Below, piece by piece: positions 62,873 to 64,000 of a stretch of 64,000 nucleotides of DNA. Within the stretch, counting starts at the first letter, position 1; the number at the start of each line of letters is the position of its first letter. Location of the stretch: the NCBI GenBank assembly GCA_020425085.1, contig JAGQRW010000007.1, positions 558,001-622,000 on the forward strand. The letters are read 5' to 3'. Both the position numbers and the translations under genes were made by a program. This DNA comes from Paracoccaceae bacterium. GTDB lineage: Bacteria; Pseudomonadota; Alphaproteobacteria; Rhodobacterales; Rhodobacteraceae. The notes beneath the pieces were generated by a model. It searched no databases. It was not told where the DNA came from and saw nothing but the letters and a program-made list of their open reading frames with translations.

Positions 62873-64000
62873 TCAGCCGGCGCGAACAGCGTCCTCAAGC
62901 CTGAGTTTCGGCTTTTTTCGCCCGCCCCAGGTGTCGATTTCCAATCGCCCCGCAACGTGGAATATAGCGCCGTCATGCTGTTCCAGCAACGGCCCGAGCG
63001 CAGAATCAAAGGCGCGAAAGGCGATGGCGTCGATCTTGTCACCGGCGCCGTCGCGAAAGGTCAGGCGCAAATGATTGTCGCCGGCACGCTTGGCGAATGC
63101 CACCCGCACCGATGGCAGCACAAATCGCGGTGCCGCAGCACCGGCGCCGAACGGGCCTGCCTGTTCCAGCAACTGGATCAGTTCAATATTGGCGGCGCGA
63201 ACCGTCAGCAGGCCGTCAACGCGAAGGTCGCCCGGTCCCAGCCGCCCGGCACCCTGCGCCGCCAGCAATTCGCCAAGCCGCGCCATTGCCGGTTCAAGTT
63301 GTGCGCGCTCAAGGCTCAGGCCGGCCGCCATTCGGTGGCCGCCGCCCCGCCCCAACAGCCCTTCGGCGGTCAGCCGGGCGATGGCCGATCCCAGATCGAC
63401 GCCGCTGACCGAGCGTCCGGAACCCTTGCCCTCATCGCCGTCAAAGCCGATCACAACGGCCGGGCGGTTGGCCGCCTCTTTCAGTCTTGCGGCGACGATG
63501 CCGACCACGCCGGGGTGCCAGCCGTCACCGGCGGCCCAGACCAGCGGCGCCTCAAAGCCGCGCGCCTCTGCCTGTTCCATGGCTTTCAGGCGCACCTGTT
63601 CCTCGATCTCGCGGCGCTCGGTGTTCAGCTGGTCCAGTCGTTCGGCCAGCGCCCCTGCAAGATCGGCGTCATTGGTGGATAACAGCCGTGCGCCAAGATC
63701 GGCCTTGCCGATGCGCCCGCCCGCATTGACCCTTGGGCCAAGCAGGAAACCCAGATGATAGGCCGATGGCGCGCTGTCCAGCCGGGCGATATCGGCAAGC
63801 GCCGTCAGCCCGACACGGCGCCTTTGACCCATCACCTTCAAACCTTGGGTCACGAAGGCGCGGTTGAGGTCGATCAGCGGTGCCACATCCGCCACCGTCG
63901 CCAGCGCCACGAGGTCAAGATACGACATGAGGTCGGGGCCACTTTGCCCGGCCTCGCGCAGGTTGCGGTTCACCGCCACCAGCAGCATGAACACCACCCC
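62873..64000 (-). CDS. recJ: Single-stranded-DNA-specific exonuclease RecJ (5' end cut by window edge)
   Basis: The last 375 residues or so of RecJ, open to the right edge. Seen are part of the DHH-phosphoesterase domain (FMLLVAVNRNLRE, YLDLVALATVADVAPL), the link LGFLLGPRVNAGGRIGKADLGARLL, and the DHHA1 domain with GRGGGHRMAAGLSLE, then the OB-fold. The N-terminal DHH motifs are outside the window. It degrades single strands 5' to 3' in repair. Confidence 0.96.
   Translation of the reverse strand, partial: GVVFMLLVAVNRNLREAGQSGPDLMSYLDLVALATVADVAPLIDLNRAFVTQGLKVMGQRRRVGLTALADIARLDSAPSAYHLGFLLGPRVNAGGRIGKADLGARLLSTNDADLAGALAERLDQLNTERREIEEQVRLKAMEQAEARGFEAPLVWAAGDGWHPGVVGIVAARLKEAANRPAVVIGFDGDEGKGSGRSVSGVDLGSAIARLTAEGLLGRGGGHRMAAGLSLERAQLEPAMARLGELLAAQGAGRLGPGDLRVDGLLTVRAANIELIQLLEQAGPFGAGAAAPRFVLPSVRVAFAKRAGDNHLRLTFRDGAGDKIDAIAFRAFDSALGPLLEQHDGAIFHVAGRLEIDTWGGRKKPKLRLEDAVRAG

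Noticed and set aside
1..64000. CRISPR arrays, prophage, complete insertion sequences or rRNA
   Set aside because: No regularly spaced repeat series, transposase, integrase, phage structural gene or rRNA stretch was seen anywhere in the window.

Overview
The window looks like chromosomal DNA of a marine or soil alphaproteobacterium, most probably Rhodobacterales (Roseobacter-like). Reasons visible here: GC-rich coding sequence throughout; the rpoZ-rsh-DUF2062-pdxJ-acpS-lepB-rnc-era-DUF1491-recO gene order; lineage-typical small families (DUF1491, DUF2783, DUF3305, DUF3306, DUF6494, DUF6505); and a dispersed GC-hairpin plus GAGTATTT intergenic element. These family and taxon assignments are from memory of the protein families, not from a search.

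Layout. 1-9.1 kb: the 5' part of a sensor histidine kinase (cut by the left edge), divergent from an alpha-2-macroglobulin/pbpC pair acting in the periplasm. 9.2-16.9 kb: an aromatic-acid degradation locus. A MarR-type regulator and maleylacetoacetate isomerase (minus strand) face hmgA, fahA, an unusual metallo-beta-lactamase-fold protein, a flavoprotein hydroxylase, a DUF2783 small partner and a VOC protein (plus strand). Together they could turn 3-hydroxyphenylacetate into homogentisate and then into fumarate and acetoacetate. Two copies of the same 14-base palindromic core mark the two plus-strand promoter regions. 17-24.3 kb: mixed housekeeping genes (phosphatase, cobD, DUF1636, single receiver, glutathionyl-hydroquinone reductase, rnhA, LysE exporter, ispH, NYN protein, folK). 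24.4-24.8 kb holds a decayed drug/metabolite-transporter relic. 24.8-32.8 kb: the long rpoZ-to-recO housekeeping run. 33-48.2 kb: hemE, a Flp-type pilin-like protein, argE with an MFS transporter, a Cys-rich protein, a D-2-hydroxyacid-type flavoprotein dehydrogenase, truA, the ycjX-ycjF pair, a sulfide:quinone oxidoreductase-like flavoprotein, and the tesA / ABC ATPase / permease trio.

48.2-60.1 kb is the most interesting part: a two-armed formate dehydrogenase locus. The minus-strand arm runs DUF3305, DUF3306, TorD-like chaperone, a 65-residue TAT peptide, catalytic subunit, iron-sulfur subunit, cytochrome b subunit and a 45-residue membrane peptide. The plus-strand arm runs a 652-residue multi-ferredoxin protein, DUF6494, an Mrp-type Fe-S carrier ATPase, a biotin/lipoate-ligase-like protein and DUF6505. 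The second arm looks like a dedicated but uncharacterised maturation or electron-transfer module.

60.3-64 kb: an MtfA-type peptidase, then an AT-rich island (sulfotransferase and a small hypothetical gene) beside tRNA-Glu(TTC), and the C-terminal part of recJ cut by the right edge. No rRNA, CRISPR array, phage genes or intact insertion sequence was seen.
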